Origin: Mollicutes bacterium
Lineage (GTDB): Bacteria; Bacillota_I; Bacilli_A; RF39; UBA660
DNA length: 7,424 bases
Direction of reading: 5' to 3'
Assembly (NCBI GenBank): GCA_012838395.1
Contig: DUPI01000087.1
Span: 1 to 7,424, forward strand
Shown piece by piece: positions 6,444 through 7,424 of the stretch. The stretch's first letter is position 1, and every line of letters starts with the position of its first letter. The notes beneath the pieces are model-generated. The model saw nothing but the letters and a program-made list of their open reading frames with translations. It was not told the origin of the DNA and did not search any database. The translations under genes were made by a program, and so were the position numbers.

Positions 6444-6923
6444 TTTGTCTATAATGGTATGGTAGCAAAGTCTATAACCTTTTAAGTCATCACCTAAAGA
6501 AATGCTAGACATATCTAATAGTCTATATCTAACACCATTAGTCTGCTTGAACCCTTGCATAAAGTCATTTACACAATTACATAGTAGCAAAGGTCTAATT
6601 CCACCTTTGACTAGCCATTGATTAAGTGGTGTTAGTATATCTATGCAAATCTGCAAGTAATAACTATTATCTTTGAATAAGGCTTTGTTGATAGTGATAG
6701 TACAAGCACTTGTATCAGTATTTGGTATTAGTGGTGTCCTAACAATTAACTTGTCTACTAAATTGATAGACAAATCCTTTTGGCTCTCAGTGTTAAAATC
6801 AGTACATAGAAGTAATCTCTTGAACTCATCTACATCATTTAAACCACTAAGTAATCTATATATATCATTGTTGATGTTGAGTGCCATTTCATTTGGCTTA
6901 GGTTTATTGTTAGTTATAATCAT
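6441..6923 (-). CDS. Hypothetical 160-aa accessory protein
   Basis: This is the last gene of the minus-strand operon. ATG at 6923 follows TAGG (6933-6930), which overlaps the TAG stop of the gene before it. The spacing from that stop is 7 bases, so the two are probably co-translated. No signal peptide or membrane segment is seen. The N-terminal third is Asn-rich and helical (NNDIYRLLSGLNDVDEFKRLL). The second half looks like alternating strands (ICIDILTPLNQWLV, GIRPLLLCNCVNDFM, RYRLLDMSSISLGDDLKGY, RLCYHTIID). The ending, with a strand after a Gly-x-x-Leu-x-Tyr-x-x-x-x-x-Asp pattern, is faintly like small phage tail-type proteins, but this is only an impression. Arg codons are mostly AGA/AGG, and CTA/ATA are frequent, unlike ffh. 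Function is unknown. Confidence 0.75.
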   Translation of the reverse strand: MIITNNKPKPNEMALNINNDIYRLLSGLNDVDEFKRLLLCTDFNTESQKDLSINLVDKLIVRTPLIPNTDTSACTITINKALFKDNSYYLQICIDILTPLNQWLVKGGIRPLLLCNCVNDFMQGFKQTNGVRYRLLDMSSISLGDDLKGYRLCYHTIIDK

Positions 6924-6930
6924 AGTTGAC

Positions 6931-7176
6931 CTACATTATTCCGTGTTGTTTCTTGCCAAGCCTTAGTTGGTTGTAGTAGCAAGTAGGACAAAACCTTTCA
7001 AAACCTGCCATCTCTAATTGTCTACATAATTCATAAAAGTTATGTTCTTTCTTCATTTCCTTAAGCCACCAACTATCATCTTCCATACTTATTAAGATAT
7101 CATACTCTACTGAGTATTTATCTATATCTTTAAGCCCTAACATATCAAGCATTTCATCTAACATATTATCTTTCAC
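6931..7176 (-). CDS. Hypothetical 81-aa protein with a CxxC motif
   Basis: This is the middle gene of the minus operon. It starts at GTG 7176, chosen because GGAGG inside the end of the upstream gene is 9 bases away. Met5 is an alternative but is farther from that site. The start overlaps the end of the excisionase-like gene by 11 bases, and the stop TAG lies 7 bases before the next gene. The N-terminus is acidic and helical (MLDEMLDMLGLKDIDKYSVE). The middle carries DDSWWLKEMKKEHNFYELC, and the end has RFCPTCYYN (Cys63 and Cys66) followed by a basic tail. A single CxxC with Cys51 nearby might bind one zinc, possibly as a dimer, but too few ligands are visible to claim a zinc finger. No family is recognised. 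Confidence 0.72.
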   Translation of the reverse strand: MKDNMLDEMLDMLGLKDIDKYSVEYDILISMEDDSWWLKEMKKEHNFYELCRQLEMAGFERFCPTCYYNQLRLGKKQHGIM

Positions 7177-7351
7177 TTGACTTTACCTCCATACTTTCTA
7201 AAAATTTAAGCAACTCATACTCATTAACTAAAAAACATTTTGCAGTCTTAGTTGCTTTAATCGTTCCTTTATCTATTAAGCCTTTGAGATAAGGTATTGA
7301 TATATGCGTCATCTCACTAATCTCGGCTAGTGTATAAAATCTTGTTAGCAT
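7166..7351 (-). CDS. Excisionase-like helix-turn-helix protein
   Basis: This 61-residue protein fits the excisionase/MerR-type winged helix family (HTH_17-like). FYTLAEISEMTHISIPYLKGLIDKG is the helix-turn-helix, and TIKATKTAKCFLVNEYELLKFLES is the wing and final helix, as in Xis-type proteins that bend attachment-site DNA or repress promoters. The start is ATG 7351, with AGGAGG 4 bases upstream. A longer in-frame ATG at 7411 is rejected because it lies in the stem of a terminator and the extra residues are Pro/Thr-rich and unlike the family. It is the first gene of the minus operon. It could control excision of the element or regulate the two genes after it. No minus-strand promoter was found between the terminator at 7399 and the start. 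Confidence 0.82.
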   Translation of the reverse strand: MLTRFYTLAEISEMTHISIPYLKGLIDKGTIKATKTAKCFLVNEYELLKFLESMEVKSSER

Positions 7352-7398
7352 TTTTCCTCCTATTCTATGGGTGGGGGTAGGTTTAGTAATTCCACCAC

Positions 7399-7424
7399 AA
7401 AAAAAGGACATATAGCCCTATGCC
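7399..7424 (-). terminator. Probable terminator of an upstream minus-strand gene
   Basis: Read on the minus strand, AGGGC and GTCCT form a 5-bp stem (one G-U pair) around a TATAT loop, followed by seven T (7405-7399). An alternative pairing of GG-CATA with TATG-T-CC is also possible. It implies that another minus-strand gene ends just outside the window. The 47 bases between it and ATG 7351 contain an unusual C-rich run on the minus strand (CCTACCCCCACCC). Confidence 0.55.

Larger units (their letters stand above)
4380..7424. mobile_element. Probable remnant of a serine-recombinase element with cargo (right edge not seen)
   Basis: From just after the HPt terminator, gene content changes to a broken large serine recombinase, an excisionase-like protein and small unknown genes on both strands. 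The minus genes show heavier AGA/AGG use for Arg. The left edge is placed at about 4360-4380 because host features stop there. No second attachment site was found, so the extent is inferred and the right part (6116 onward) could belong to a different insertion. Confidence 0.4.

Noticed and set aside
6673..6966. 97-residue + strand ORF opposite the minus operon
   Set aside because: It lies antisense to the 160-residue gene, lacks a ribosome binding site and ends inside the next minus gene. The minus genes have good start signals and tight spacing.
7166..7411. Longer form of the excisionase-like protein starting at 7411
   Set aside because: That ATG lies in a terminator stem, and the extension is not like the family. 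AGGAGG before 7351 gives the better start.
1..7424. CRISPR array, tRNA or rRNA genes, or recoded stop codons
   Set aside because: No regularly spaced repeats, cloverleaf or rRNA-like stretches were seen. Trp is TGG, and TGA is not needed as a sense codon in any intact gene.

Overview
The window is AT-rich and reads as chromosomal DNA of a low-GC Firmicutes-type bacterium. It probably belongs to the Bacilli, Erysipelotrichia or gut Mollicutes-related groups. The evidence is a Firmicutes-style Ffh, strong AGGAG/AAGGGGG ribosome binding sites, sigma-A promoters with 17-bp spacers, U-tailed intrinsic terminators and the standard stop codons (Trp is TGG, and TGA is not read through). The genus cannot be fixed from sequence inspection alone.

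Positions 1-4360 are host core. The 3' nine-tenths of ffh (signal recognition particle GTPase) run in from the left edge. Next is a 56-residue ORF that resembles the CotD-type spore coat family; its start codon and Shine-Dalgarno sequence lie inside a striking inverted repeat. Two separately promoted genes follow: a membrane hybrid histidine kinase (two TM segments, two PAS-like domains, HisKA, HATPase and receiver) and a stand-alone HPt phosphotransfer protein. Together they make most of a multistep phosphorelay (His to Asp to His), but no output response regulator lies in the window. The kinase has an unusual H-box (HQIRTQ) and a shortened, degenerate ATP lid.

Positions 4380-6090 hold the remains of a large serine recombinase of the TnpX/TndX type and a tiny overlapping ORF in front of it. 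The recombinase can be reconstructed as about 519 residues, but it is dead: no usable start codon (ATA where ATG is expected), two single-base losses in poly-A runs, and an in-frame TAA. The small ORF also has ATT where ATG is expected. A short inverted/direct repeat cluster sits at the 3' end of the recombinase and is a candidate attachment-site region.

Positions 6116-7424 look like accessory DNA. They contain a 75-residue charged helical protein on the + strand, facing a compact three-gene minus-strand operon across a shared bidirectional terminator. The operon encodes a 61-residue excisionase-like helix-turn-helix protein, an 81-residue CxxC protein and a 160-residue unknown protein. The minus genes overlap or nearly touch. 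Their Arg codons favour AGA/AGG, which suggests cargo or regulatory genes of a mobile element. The right edge of that element is not in view.
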